DNA of 64,000 bases from Paenibacillus hamazuiensis. Lineage in GTDB: Bacteria > Bacillota > Bacilli > Paenibacillales > NBRC-103111. The stretch spans positions 1,178,001 to 1,242,000 of the forward strand of contig NZ_JALRMO010000001.1 in the NCBI RefSeq assembly GCF_023276405.1. The letters run 5' to 3'. Position 1 is the stretch's first letter, and every line of letters starts with the position of its first letter. Below are positions 17,090 through 25,454 of the stretch, piece after piece. The notes under the pieces were generated by a model, which saw only the letters and a program-made list of their open reading frames with translations, was not told the origin of the DNA and did not search any database. The translations under genes and the position numbers were made by a program.

Positions 17090-18109
17090 TTATTTTAAAA
17101 CCGTTAACCGTTCTCCGTCATCTTGACGTTCACGGGTCATTAATAAACGTTCCGCATAATCCGGATCCTCGATAAGAGGGCGGCCGATCGCGATCATGTC
17201 GGCTAGCCGGTCACCGAGGATCCGGTCCGCGAGGCTGCGGGTATAAATTTTGCCGACGGCGATGACCGGAATGCCGAAATGCGGTTTGATCGCAGCGGCA
17301 TGAGGCAGCTGATAAGCGGTGTAAACATCGGCAGGCTGTACCGGAACAAGCCCTCCCGTAGAGACATGGATAGCATCCAGCCCGGACTCCAGCGGCTTCA
17401 GCATGATCGCCCAATCCCCGGGGGTTAGCCCGCCTTCGGCATAATCGGTGGCGGAAATGCGGACGGTCACCGGATAATCTCTCCCCACTTCCTCTCTAAT
17501 CGCCTGAAGCACCTCTTTTAAAAATCTGGCTCTGTTTTCCGGGGCGCCGCCATAGGCATCCGTCCGTTTGTTGGACAACGGCGACATAAATTGATGGATT
17601 AAAAAACCGTGCGCGGCATGAATTTCGATGCCGTCAAATCCGGCCTGCACGCTGCGTTTTGCCGCCAAGCGGTATTCCATGACGACGCTCTCGATATCGG
17701 TGAGGGACAGCGCCTCGGGGGTCCCGTAGTTATCGTCAAAGGCGATCGCACTCGGTGCGATGAGCCGTTTCGTCACTTCGGGGGAAGATTTCCTTCCGCC
17801 ATGCGACAGCTGGACGAAGACGGGGGTATGCTGCGCATGGACGGCGTCCGTTATTTTCCGCAAGGGCTCGACATGCCGGTCGGTGAAAATGCCGATGTCG
17901 CTCGGAAACAGTCTGCCGTTCGGCGAGACGGCGGTCGATTCCACAACGACGAGGGCGACATGCCGCGCTCTTCGGCCGTAAAATTCGATATGATGGTTCG
18001 TGGCATAACCTTCGGGGGTTCCCATATACTGCTGCAGCGGCGCCATAATCAGCCGGTTTTTTAAAGTTAATCCGCCAATCTTAACAGAATCGGTTAATGT
18101 TACTGTCAT
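17090..18109 (-). CDS. NADH:flavin oxidoreductase, old yellow enzyme family
   Basis: About 339 residues forming a TIM-barrel FMN enzyme that reduces activated C=C bonds or nitro compounds with NAD(P)H. Family marks: a start of the type TLKNRLIMAPL, QLSHGGRKS, the substrate-binding HAAHGFLIHQF motif, and a C-terminal phosphate-binding region containing MIAIGRPLIEDPDY. The ATG at 18109 is chosen because AAAGGAG is spaced about 10 nt before it; the ATG 9 bp further upstream is too close to that site. It is divergent to an Lrp-type regulator, which may control it. Confidence 0.88.
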   Translation of the reverse strand: MTVTLTDSVKIGGLTLKNRLIMAPLQQYMGTPEGYATNHHIEFYGRRARHVALVVVESTAVSPNGRLFPSDIGIFTDRHVEPLRKITDAVHAQHTPVFVQLSHGGRKSSPEVTKRLIAPSAIAFDDNYGTPEALSLTDIESVVMEYRLAAKRSVQAGFDGIEIHAAHGFLIHQFMSPLSNKRTDAYGGAPENRARFLKEVLQAIREEVGRDYPVTVRISATDYAEGGLTPGDWAIMLKPLESGLDAIHVSTGGLVPVQPADVYTAYQLPHAAAIKPHFGIPVIAVGKIYTRSLADRILGDRLADMIAIGRPLIEDPDYAERLLMTRERQDDGERLTVLK

Positions 18110-18258
18110 CGCTCTCATTCTCCTTTGCAGTTCGTTAATGACATTTTATTAGAGATGTCGTATAATTTACATAAGATAATTAAGGTGTGATTAGCTTAAA
18201 AACTTAAATATTCACTTTTTTCATACAATAAACTTTCGGAAAATGAGGTGTGCCTTTT

Positions 18259-18729
18259 ATGGACCAAACCGATTACAAAATTTTGTCGGCACTGCACGAA
18301 AACGCCCGTATGCCGATTTCCGAGCTCAGCCGGATGATCGCGATGTCACAGCCGGCTGTGACGGAAAGACTTCGCAAGCTGGAGGAACAGGGCGTTATCA
18401 AAGGTTACCGCGCGGAGCTGTCGCCCGGCAAGCTGGGCAAGCTTACGAGCGCGTTCGTTTTGTTTAAATCGAGCAACTGCAAAGACTTTCTTGCTTTTTG
18501 CGAATCGTCACCGGAAGTTGTTGAGCTTTACAGAATCAGCGGAGAGTACAATTATTTGATGAAGGTGCTCACCGAAAACAATGAAACGTTCGCCAAATTC
18601 CTCGATGCCTGCAATCCGCTTGGATTTTCGCTGCCCCTGATGGTTCTCACGACGCAATTCGAGGATAAAAATGTTGCTGCAGCCGCCATTTCGCATATGC
18701 AGCCGGTGCCTATGCTGAAGGGATTGTAA
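18259..18729 (+). CDS. Lrp/AsnC family transcriptional regulator
   Basis: 156 residues. The N-terminal helix-turn-helix (DYKILSALHENARMPISEL, then SQPAVTERLRKLEEQG) is the standard Lrp/AsnC module, followed by a RAM/AsnC ligand-binding domain (about 70-145). ATG at 18259 is chosen over the in-frame GTG at 18250 because GAGGTG at 18245-18250 gives 8-nt spacing to it. It is divergent to the old yellow enzyme gene and followed by a strong terminator, so it is a single-gene unit. The amino-acid or other effector is unknown. Confidence 0.88.
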   Translation: MDQTDYKILSALHENARMPISELSRMIAMSQPAVTERLRKLEEQGVIKGYRAELSPGKLGKLTSAFVLFKSSNCKDFLAFCESSPEVVELYRISGEYNYLMKVLTENNETFAKFLDACNPLGFSLPLMVLTTQFEDKNVAAAAISHMQPVPMLKGL

Positions 18730-18763
18730 CGGCAATAAATTTGAATGGCCGACAATTTATCTG

Positions 18764-18799
18764 GACACGATTCGGGAAACCGGTCGTGTCTTTTTTTTT
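18764..18799 (+). terminator. Terminator of the Lrp gene
   Basis: GACACGA pairs with TCGTGTC around a 13-nt loop that can itself pair further, followed by nine T. Confidence 0.85.
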
Positions 18800-18800
18800 G

Positions 18801-18867
18801 CTGCTCAGGAAATTATGCATGGCTCATTATTGTGGATAACCGGGGGCTTTTGGGGGATTTGTTCTGC
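18801..18867 (+). repeat. Dispersed intergenic repeat, copy B
   Basis: Second copy of the element at 10825-10892, again directly downstream of a terminator. The blocks AAATTATG, TTGTGGATAAC, GGGGGCTTTTGGGGG and ATTTGTTC are conserved. Confidence 0.65.
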
Positions 18868-18987
18868 ACCGAAATCTTTAACTTTTGTTAAGGTTGTCTT
18901 TCGATTTTGTTATGGTTTATTGCCGATAATAGAGCAGACACAGCTAAGGAAAAATCATTCGACGGCCGGAGGGCGAAAGGAGATAAC

Positions 18988-20038
18988 GTGAATATTTACC
19001 GAGAACTTGCAAGAAATGGCTCAAAGATCAGGTCGGCATGCGCCAAATCCGCTATAATTTTGTTCGTCAGCATCGCTATTTTCAACTTTTTCGGGCAAAA
19101 CGCCCTTGCTCAGGCAGCCGTTACCGATGAGGATATCGACCGGTTTATTCAAGCGAAAATGGAGAAAAACAGCATACCCGGACTATCTGTCGCGATTACC
19201 CGCGGCGACCGGGTCGTACTGGCAAAAGGATACGGGAAAACGGACGGTCAAACTCCTGTTTCGGCGGATACTCCGTTTGCCGTCGCTTCGTTAAGCAAGT
19301 CGTTCACGGCATTCGCCGTGATGCAGCTGGCTGAGGAAGGCCTCATTGATTTGGATGCCCCGCTTGCCCGATATGTCAAATCGTTTCGGTTAAACGATCG
19401 CCGCGGTTCTGCAATCACAATACGGCAGTTGATGAAACACACCAGCGGTGTAACCGATACGGCATATCCCGATATGACTGTAAACGGAGGATGGAACAAA
19501 GCTGATTCGGCATACCGGAATACTGTGGACCTATAAAGCGGAGGCGCTCATTTTGCAGGAAGATAAGCTTGGAATCGTCGTTTTATTCAACAGCGGCTTG
19601 AACGCGTTTGTCGACTATCATGCCTTCGTAGACGGGCTGGCCGGGTTATTGACGGGTCATCCCGGGGACGATTCCGTTTTATCCGGCAGCATGATCGAGG
19701 CGGGTATGGGGATCGTCATTTTGGCCACGGCAATGGCGGGGATCCGTGACTTTTTGCGCATAAGAAACCGGGAGGAAACCTGGCGGCGCCGTCCGAAATG
19801 GCTTTCCATCTTGCTGCTGGCCGTCCGGCTGGTGCCGCTGCTCCTGCTGGCGTTTATCCCCCAAATCATCACATGGCTCGGGGGCGGCCGCGTTATCGGC
19901 TGGCAGGGCATATTGATGATGATGCCGAGCGTGATCGTGTGGCTGGTGCTGGCATCAGCGCAAAATATGGCGATTGTGTGCCTTCGCGCGGTCCGCTTCG
20001 TGCGGCGCCGCTCCAATCATATTCCGAAAGTTATGTAG
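18988..20038 (+). pseudogene. Class C beta-lactamase-like serine hydrolase, internally deleted
   Basis: The first frame (GTG 18988, AAAGGAG upstream, to 19536) has a signal peptide and the beginning of a penicillin-binding/beta-lactamase fold with the active-site SLSK tetrad (VASLSKSFTAFAV). The frame then stops. Another frame continues through 19553-20038 with an HTG box (RHTGILWTY), the end of the catalytic domain and a C-terminal region with several membrane segments. The middle of the domain, including the expected YxN motif, is absent. The fusion point lies near 19500-19510, consistent with an internal deletion plus frame change. A working hydrolase is not expected. Confidence 0.8.
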
Positions 20039-20053
20039 AAAGGAATGATTGGC

Positions 20054-20155
20054 ATGAAAGCGGCTGCCATAACTTCGTTTGGCGCTCCGGATGCGCCGCG
20101 CGTCATAGAACTTTCCGGCCTACGGGCCCGCGCCGGGCAGGTTCGGGTCCGGGGG
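20054..20155 (+). pseudogene. 5' remnant of a zinc-type alcohol dehydrogenase/quinone reductase
   Basis: A well-placed AAGGAATG and ATG at 20054 start a peptide MKAAAITSFGAPD that matches the usual N-terminus of medium-chain NADPH:quinone reductases. The likeness is lost within about 35 residues, and the reading frame then runs into the antisense of the MarR gene. The rest of the gene appears to have been deleted. Confidence 0.6.
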
Positions 20156-20171
20156 CTGCCGGGAGATCGTG

Positions 20172-20624
20172 TCAGCGTTCTTCCAGCAGCGTGCGATATA
20201 CCTTTGATAGCCCTTTTTCGATCGCTTTACGCTCCTCTTCGTCCAGGACGCTGAGAAAATAGTTCCATATGCCGTCCGCATAAGTCGGCCAAGTGGCGAG
20301 GAACGCTTTTTTCCCCTCCCGCGTCAGTACGGCAAAAGCTCCCCGCCGGTCTTCCTCCGTTCTTTCCCTGGTAACATATCCTTCGCGTTCCAGCCGCTCG
20401 ACGACCCGGGTCAACCCGCTGCGGGTTAACACGACCTTTTTGGCCAGATCGGTCATCCGCAGCTTTTTTTCCGGCGATTGGTAAAGAGCGACCAGCACGT
20501 CGTACGTCGTGAGCGGCACTTTTCGCTGGTCGGACAAGTCTTTTTCAATTCGTTCGATAACGGCCGCATGCGCATTTACGAACGCACGCCAAACGGCAAG
20601 CTGATCATCTTCAAGTCGGTGCAT
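20172..20624 (-). CDS. MarR family transcriptional regulator
   Basis: 150 residues with the MarR winged helix: MTDLAKKVVLTRSGLTRVVE as helix-turn-helix and the wing EEDRRGAFAVLTREG. AGGAGG precedes the ATG. It is divergent to an EamA transporter, with AT-rich TTG-N6-CAA elements between them that may be its operators. The gene sits directly against the remnant of a quinone reductase, so neighbouring DNA has been rearranged. Ligand unknown. Confidence 0.88.
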   Translation of the reverse strand: MHRLEDDQLAVWRAFVNAHAAVIERIEKDLSDQRKVPLTTYDVLVALYQSPEKKLRMTDLAKKVVLTRSGLTRVVERLEREGYVTRERTEEDRRGAFAVLTREGKKAFLATWPTYADGIWNYFLSVLDEEERKAIEKGLSKVYRTLLEER

Positions 20625-20681
20625 AGGACAAATCCTCCTGAATCAATATTGTCGGATAAAGACATCATACTTGATTTATTG

Positions 20682-20740
20682 TTGACTGAGCAAGTAAATT
20701 GTGATATTTTAAATTGCACAAGAAATTATTGTTTAAGCAA
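20682..20740. promoter_or_regulatory. Candidate MarR operator elements
   Basis: Two imperfect dyads of the form TTG-N6-CAA (20682-20693 TTGACTGAGCAA and 20729-20740 TTGTTTAAGCAA) lie between the divergent MarR and EamA genes. The motif is short, so the assignment is tentative. Confidence 0.4.
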
Positions 20741-20764
20741 CTATATAGGCGAAGGTGATAGTCT

Positions 20765-21625
20765 ATGAACGGGATACTTTTCGGGCTTGTGGCCGCTTTT
20801 TCATTCGGTACCGCCGATTTTTTCGCGGGCAAAGCAAGCAGGCAAACGGGGATATATTCCACGCTTTTCTACATGCAGCTTGTCGGATTACTGTTTCTTA
20901 CGGCAGCTTTAACCTGGCAAGGGCAGTGGCATTTGCTGCTGGCCTATTCGCACGTTGCCGCAGCCGGTTTATGGATGCTGCTTGACCTGATCGGCATTCT
21001 TTTTCTTTATCAGGGTCTGGTTACCGGCAAAGCTTCGGTTGTAGCTCCGATCGCGTCAAGTTTCTCGGTATTCACCGTCGTTTTGGCCGTTATGTCCGGA
21101 GAACGCATTGACGCAGCTTCGCTGGCGGCTATCGTGCTCACTTTGGCAGGCATCATTTTTGCCACATTGGTTTTATCCGGGGTGCGGAGGAACATATCCG
21201 GGCAAAAGCTCGAAAGCGGAGCGGTGTGGGCGATTTTGGCGGCGTTATTTCTCGGTGCGGCGTTCTTTGGGCTTCGTTATCCGCAAGCAGCGCTGGGCGG
21301 TCTGGCAACGGTATGGGTCGGCCGTCTGCAGGCGACGATTTTACTCCCGATCGTATACGCGTGCTGCAAGAAGCGAATCGTGCGGCCCGATCTCAAACGC
21401 GGCGGTCTGATCGTTCTTGTCGGCGTTTTGGACGCCGCCGCCCTCGTTTGCTACAATCTTGGGCTGGGACTTGAAGATACGTCCATTGTGATTACGGCAA
21501 CATCGTTGTTCGCCGTCGTCACTTTGCTGTGGGGCGTGCTTGCAGGCGGCGAGAAGCTGTCGTGGAATCAATGGGCGGGCATCGTCTGCACGTTTGCGGG
21601 GATCGTGATGATTTCCGTGCAATAA
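20765..21625 (+). CDS. EamA/DMT family transporter
   Basis: 286 residues with about ten membrane helices in two EamA halves, typical of drug/metabolite transporters that move amino acids, sugars or small aromatic compounds. The first half begins at the N-terminus (LFGLVAAFSFGTADFFAGKA), and the second ends with the characteristic SWNQWAGIVCTFAGIVMI. GAAGGTG lies before the ATG. It is divergent to a MarR regulator, which probably controls it. Substrate not deducible. Confidence 0.85.
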   Translation: MNGILFGLVAAFSFGTADFFAGKASRQTGIYSTLFYMQLVGLLFLTAALTWQGQWHLLLAYSHVAAAGLWMLLDLIGILFLYQGLVTGKASVVAPIASSFSVFTVVLAVMSGERIDAASLAAIVLTLAGIIFATLVLSGVRRNISGQKLESGAVWAILAALFLGAAFFGLRYPQAALGGLATVWVGRLQATILLPIVYACCKKRIVRPDLKRGGLIVLVGVLDAAALVCYNLGLGLEDTSIVITATSLFAVVTLLWGVLAGGEKLSWNQWAGIVCTFAGIVMISVQ

Positions 21626-21661
21626 GGAATAAGGCGGGGGGCTGAACATCGTTCCGGCTTA

Positions 21662-21695
21662 CAAAAAAACAACGCAGCCGGTTGAGGCTGCGTTG
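21662..21695 (-). terminator. Terminator of the NADP-dependent oxidoreductase gene
   Basis: A 10-bp stem CAACGCAGCC/GGCTGCGTTG with a 6-nt loop. The run of seven A at its left edge becomes the T-tail for the minus strand. It may also stop transcripts of the EamA gene. Confidence 0.8.
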
Positions 21696-21703
21696 TTGCC
21701 CGT

Positions 21704-22729
21704 TCAATTTGCAGGGTCGCTTACCTTTACAAGCAGCTTGCCTACATTTTTTCCTTTAAACAAATCGAGAAATGCGTTCGGCGTATTTTCAAAGCCTGTC
21801 GTAACGGTTTCGTTGTACTTGAGTTTGCCTTCGGAAAGCCATCCGGCAAGCTCTCCAAGCCCTTCATCAAACCGCTCTGCGTAATCGGTTATAATAAATC
21901 CTTTGAGCAGCGAACGTGTCTTTAACAGCTTCGGCTGAATGCGGGGTCCGACATCCGTGTCTTTGTTATTATAAGATGAGATCGTGCCGCATAACGGGAT
22001 TCGTGCAAAATCGTTCAGCAAACTGATAACGGCATCGGAGATGCTGCCGCCGACATTGTCGAAGTAAACGTCCACTCCATCGGGGCACGCTTCTTCAAGA
22101 GCTTTTTGCAAATCATCAACCTGATTGTAGTTGATTCCTATATCGAAACCGAGCTCTTTTTCCAAATATGCGGCTTTCTCTTCCGTTCCTGCGATGCCGA
22201 CGACGCGGGCGCCTTTGATTTTCGCAATTTGGCCGGCAATGGAGCCGACGGCTCCCGCAGCGCTTGAAACAACGACGGTTTCTCCCTGTTTCGGCGCACC
22301 GATATCCAGCATCCCGAAGTACGCGGTTAAACCGGTAATTCCGAGCACGCTTAAATAAGCGGATAACGGAACATCCAAGCGATTTATTTTGGTGACGGCT
22401 GAGGCATCGACGGTGTTGTAAAGCTGCCAAGGCAGGAAGCCTTGAACCTTGTCACCGGCCTGCAGATGCTCCGAACGGGATTCAACCACTTCGCCGATCA
22501 TGGATCCGGCAATCGCCTCATTTAAAACAAAAGGTTCAATATACGACTTTTCGGTGCTCATCCGCCCTCGCATGTATGGATCTACCGACAGGTAGAGGGT
22601 TTTGACAAGCACCTGATCTTGCTCAGGCTTATCGATCGGTATGTGACGAAATCCGAATGTATCTTCCGCAGGCAATCCTTCCGGACGTTTGGCTAAAAAA
22701 ATTTGTTGATTTATTGCGACCATTTCCAT
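21704..22729 (-). CDS. NADP-dependent medium-chain oxidoreductase (leukotriene B4 dehydrogenase/CurA-like)
   Basis: 341 residues of the zinc-free MDR branch that reduces alpha,beta-unsaturated carbonyls with NADPH. It shows LSVDPYMRGRM near residue 50, the nucleotide-binding segment VVVSSAAGAVGSIAGQIAK and the adjacent VGIAGTEEK, followed by GVDVYFDNVGG, all typical of the family. The next gene upstream on the same strand (22799-23401) encodes a flavodoxin-fold quinone reductase, so both probably belong to one electrophile/quinone stress transcription unit under the block at 23471-23559. Confidence 0.88.
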   Translation of the reverse strand: MEMVAINQQIFLAKRPEGLPAEDTFGFRHIPIDKPEQDQVLVKTLYLSVDPYMRGRMSTEKSYIEPFVLNEAIAGSMIGEVVESRSEHLQAGDKVQGFLPWQLYNTVDASAVTKINRLDVPLSAYLSVLGITGLTAYFGMLDIGAPKQGETVVVSSAAGAVGSIAGQIAKIKGARVVGIAGTEEKAAYLEKELGFDIGINYNQVDDLQKALEEACPDGVDVYFDNVGGSISDAVISLLNDFARIPLCGTISSYNNKDTDVGPRIQPKLLKTRSLLKGFIITDYAERFDEGLGELAGWLSEGKLKYNETVTTGFENTPNAFLDLFKGKNVGKLLVKVSDPAN

Positions 22730-22798
22730 TACACCTTTCCATGTATTTTAAGATGGACAATTAAACGATATAATTTCTGTCATTGAAAAAGTTACAGT

Positions 22799-23401
22799 TT
22801 AACGAAAGTCAATCGCTTCATTCCTGGAAATGCCGTCATAATCGTAACCGAGCCGATAAGCCCGCTCCAGCAGCTTCTCATGAATGCCCGGTTTCGAATC
22901 CAGAGTGTCATATAAGATCTCCAATTTGCTATCGCGGATTCCTACGTAATCGGCCATTCCGATATTAAGCTGTTGAGCCATCATTTTGTCATATTGTCTC
23001 TTCTCAAAGTGTTCAGCCGGAGCGGCGGCGAGACCGAGCCACAATACCCGCTTATGATGCAGCTTTTTCGAACCGTATGCAAAACCATGATTCCATACGC
23101 GGTCGATATAACCCTTTAACATGGCCGGCAAGCCGTACCACCAAATCGGAAAAATATATGCAAGAGCATCGTGTTTCTTCATTCGTTCCATTTCCGCTTG
23201 CACTTCCGGAGAGTAGGTTTTGTGTTCGTTCGACCAGTCCGGTTCGTCCGCTTCCCATAATACGGGATTAAATCCGCTTCGATGAAGATCCAGCACCTCC
23301 GTTTCGTGGCCTGCATCTTTGAGGCCTTGAGTGAATTGTTCCGCAACGGAAAAAGTTAAAGATTGAACTCTCGGGTGCGATACAACAGTCAGTACTTTCA
23401 T
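22799..23401 (-). CDS. NAD(P)H dehydrogenase (quinone), flavodoxin-like fold
   Basis: 200 residues of the NQO1/KefF/YwrO type, a two-electron quinone reductase using FMN or FAD. The N-terminus has the flavin-phosphate loop SHPRVQSLTFSVAEQF; the central motif FPIWWYGLPAMLKGYIDRV is diagnostic. AAGGTGATGTATA precedes the ATG. A repeated AGTAC/ACTTTTT block upstream (23471-23559) resembles the DNA in front of the HxlR gene at 36110, suggesting HxlR-type, quinone-responsive control. It probably continues into the oxidoreductase at 21704-22729. Confidence 0.88.
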   Translation of the reverse strand: MKVLTVVSHPRVQSLTFSVAEQFTQGLKDAGHETEVLDLHRSGFNPVLWEADEPDWSNEHKTYSPEVQAEMERMKKHDALAYIFPIWWYGLPAMLKGYIDRVWNHGFAYGSKKLHHKRVLWLGLAAAPAEHFEKRQYDKMMAQQLNIGMADYVGIRDSKLEILYDTLDSKPGIHEKLLERAYRLGYDYDGISRNEAIDFR

Positions 23402-23470
23402 TATACATCACCTTCCATTATTTTCAATATTTCGGAACGGCAGTTTTTTCGATGCCGCTTCGGAAAAAAT

Positions 23471-23559
23471 TATGTATCATATTATGAAAAATGGGAAGAA
23501 GGCACTTTTTTGTATCATTGGAACTAAAAAGTGATATAGGAACCAAAAAGTACCTTAGC
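23471..23559. promoter_or_regulatory. HxlR-type repeat block, copy at the quinone reductase promoter
   Basis: About 90 bp aligning collinearly with 35979-36066 with few gaps. Both copies contain, on the minus strand, a 19-bp-period direct repeat of the form ACTTTTTGGTTCC. The block sits 70 bp upstream of the quinone reductase gene. It is probably a divergent control region that once also served an HxlR gene. Confidence 0.6.
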
Positions 23560-23571
23560 GGCCTTGCACAG

Positions 23572-23611
23572 CAAAAAGAAAAGACGCCACCGCGTTTCGC
23601 GGCGACGTCTT
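23572..23611 (-). terminator. Terminator of the nitroreductase gene
   Basis: AAGACG...CGTCTT with an inner CGCG/CGCG stem (23581-23611); A-rich sequence to the left gives the T-tail on the minus strand. Confidence 0.7.
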
Positions 23612-23683
23612 GGCAATATGTGCGGCTCAAAATGCATGCGGCCAGCGGTCGGTGAAATATGCATGAGATAGCTGCCGTCGGGC

Positions 23684-24331
23684 TCAAAACCCGTTCCATA
23701 CGACCGTCTGCTCCGCGGGGAAGCGTGTTGTGGGCCGGGCGGGTTTTACCGCTTTGCCAATGGCAACAAGCAGGACCGGAATGTAGCGCGGCGGCACGTT
23801 AAACGCTTTGACGAAAGCGTCGGCATCGAAGCCGACCATCGGGCCCGAGTCGAGACCTTTCGCTTTTGCCGCGAGCATCAGCTGCATGGCGGCAAGCGAA
23901 GCGTTGCGAATCGCTTCGTCGCGACGATAGGTAGGAGACGCATTCGCATAAGCAGCCTCGATTTGCTCGATCATGGCCCGGTAAGATGAATAACCGGCGT
24001 AAGCATCGTCAAGTCCGGCCTGGACGACGGGTCTGAACACGGCTTCGGCATTCCGGTTCGCCTCCAGGTCTCCGAGTATGGCGACGGTAACGGAGGCGTC
24101 GACGACTTGCCTTTGGCCGTTAGCGACAGGTCGCAGCTTTTCCTTGGCTGCCGGATCGGTAAAGGCGACGAATTTCCAATGCTGAAGATTCCAGGACGAC
24201 GGGGCGCTGCCGGCCAATTCCAGCAGCTCCTTGATCTCTTGTTCGCCGAGTGTGTGCGACGGATCAAAATATCTGACGGAATGACGCTCACGGATGACGG
24301 TGAAAAAATCGGTTTGTACGGTAGATGACAT
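23684..24331 (-). CDS. Nitroreductase family FMN oxidoreductase
   Basis: 215 residues of the NfsA/YdgI-type fold, reducing nitro groups or quinones with NAD(P)H. Family pattern: RERHSVRYFDPSH with the FMN-phosphate-binding Arg and Ser, then LAGSAPSSWNLQHWKFVAF, and a C-terminal RYIPVLLVAIGKAV followed by an Arg-rich tail (PTTRFP). The EamA transporter gene ends 1 bp away on the same strand upstream, so it is the second gene of that operon under the MocR-controlled region. Confidence 0.88.
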   Translation of the reverse strand: MSSTVQTDFFTVIRERHSVRYFDPSHTLGEQEIKELLELAGSAPSSWNLQHWKFVAFTDPAAKEKLRPVANGQRQVVDASVTVAILGDLEANRNAEAVFRPVVQAGLDDAYAGYSSYRAMIEQIEAAYANASPTYRRDEAIRNASLAAMQLMLAAKAKGLDSGPMVGFDADAFVKAFNVPPRYIPVLLVAIGKAVKPARPTTRFPAEQTVVWNGF

Positions 24332-24332
24332 T

Positions 24333-25286
24333 TCAAATCGACTCCTTTGAATAATTTTCAGCGGATTGCTTTACTTTTGGACTTGTTCGTCCGAAACGAT
24401 TCGTTCCGATGACTCCCGCTATGATCATCGCCGAGCCGAGAAGGTGGTAAACCTCGATGTTTTCCCCGAGAAAAACCGCGCCCGCTGCAATGGAGACGAC
24501 AGTCGCCAGATTGGCGAATACGCTCATTTTCGAAGCTTCTATTTTGGACAAAGCGTAGTTTGCGGTTAAAGCCGTGACGAGCGAGGACAGGATCCCCAGG
24601 TAAAGAATCGATACGATGAAGGTGCCGCTTCCGAGTGGAGCCAGCAGACTTCCGGCCGTACCGGAGACGGCATGATCCGCAATCGCTGCAGCGAGAAAAA
24701 AGACGAAGCCGATGCCGAGCATCAAAAAGCTGATTTCCGTCGGGCCGTAGGATTTCAGCAGCGACCGGGCCAAAACGCTGTACCCGGCGAAGGCGAGACA
24801 CGACAGGAACAGCAGGAATATTCCGCCTAAGCTGGACCAGTCGATGCCGTTTCCTTTCATGACGAAGATGAACACAACGCCGGCAACCGACAGGCCGATC
24901 GATAGCTGCTGCAGGACGGTCATCGATTCCTTCAAAAAGACGAAAGCGAGCAGCGCCGTCAAAACGGGAGCGAAGGCAAGCAGGATACCTCCCTCGGACG
25001 AAGTTGCGTGCCGCAGCCCGAACGCTTGAAACAGGAAAAATCCAAGCGGATACATCGTGGCCAGCAGCAGCGGTTTAAACAGCGGTTTGCCGCGATAGCT
25101 CAAACGAACCCGGCCCAGCAAAACGGGGATCGACATGGCCGCAAACGATACGGCAAAACGGTATGCCAATGTATCCATCGGCGGGGCGTATTCCAGTGCC
25201 ACTTTGGTAAATAAAAAGGAAAAACCGATGATTGCTGCATTCAGTACCGCACATACATAAGCGAGTTTCAGTCCGTTTTGGTTCAA
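24333..25286 (-). CDS. EamA/DMT family transporter
   Basis: About ten membrane helices in two EamA repeats; an exporter of small metabolites. The TTG at 25286 (GGGGAGG about 12 nt upstream) begins just before the first helix (GLKLAYVCAVLNAAIIGFSF). In-frame ATGs at 25352 and 25385 are possible, but the latter lies against the operator/promoter region and would place charged residues before TM1. It is divergent from a MocR regulator with a perfect palindrome between them, and its stop is 1 bp from the nitroreductase start. A MocR-controlled transporter-nitroreductase operon is the simplest reading. Confidence 0.82.
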   Translation of the reverse strand: MNQNGLKLAYVCAVLNAAIIGFSFLFTKVALEYAPPMDTLAYRFAVSFAAMSIPVLLGRVRLSYRGKPLFKPLLLATMYPLGFFLFQAFGLRHATSSEGGILLAFAPVLTALLAFVFLKESMTVLQQLSIGLSVAGVVFIFVMKGNGIDWSSLGGIFLLFLSCLAFAGYSVLARSLLKSYGPTEISFLMLGIGFVFFLAAAIADHAVSGTAGSLLAPLGSGTFIVSILYLGILSSLVTALTANYALSKIEASKMSVFANLATVVSIAAGAVFLGENIEVYHLLGSAMIIAGVIGTNRFGRTSPKVKQSAENYSKESI

Positions 25287-25393
25287 TGTTGGAATTTTCC
25301 TCCCCTTGAAAGTTTGGATCGTGTTCGCGAACTTGAATCCGTTATTTGACATAGTAAGCCGATATGCGGGTCGGAACAATAACATATTTTCCG

Positions 25394-25411
25394 AACTGTA
25401 TCGATACAGTT
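25394..25411. promoter_or_regulatory. Perfect 18-bp palindrome, probable MocR operator
   Basis: AACTGTATCGATACAGTT is fully self-complementary, lies between the divergent EamA and MocR genes, and is 12 bp upstream of TATAAT (25424-25429), so it covers the -35 region of the regulator. Confidence 0.7.
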
Positions 25412-25454
25412 AACCTTTTATATTATAATGATAGGTGGAAAGAGAGGGAGCGGA

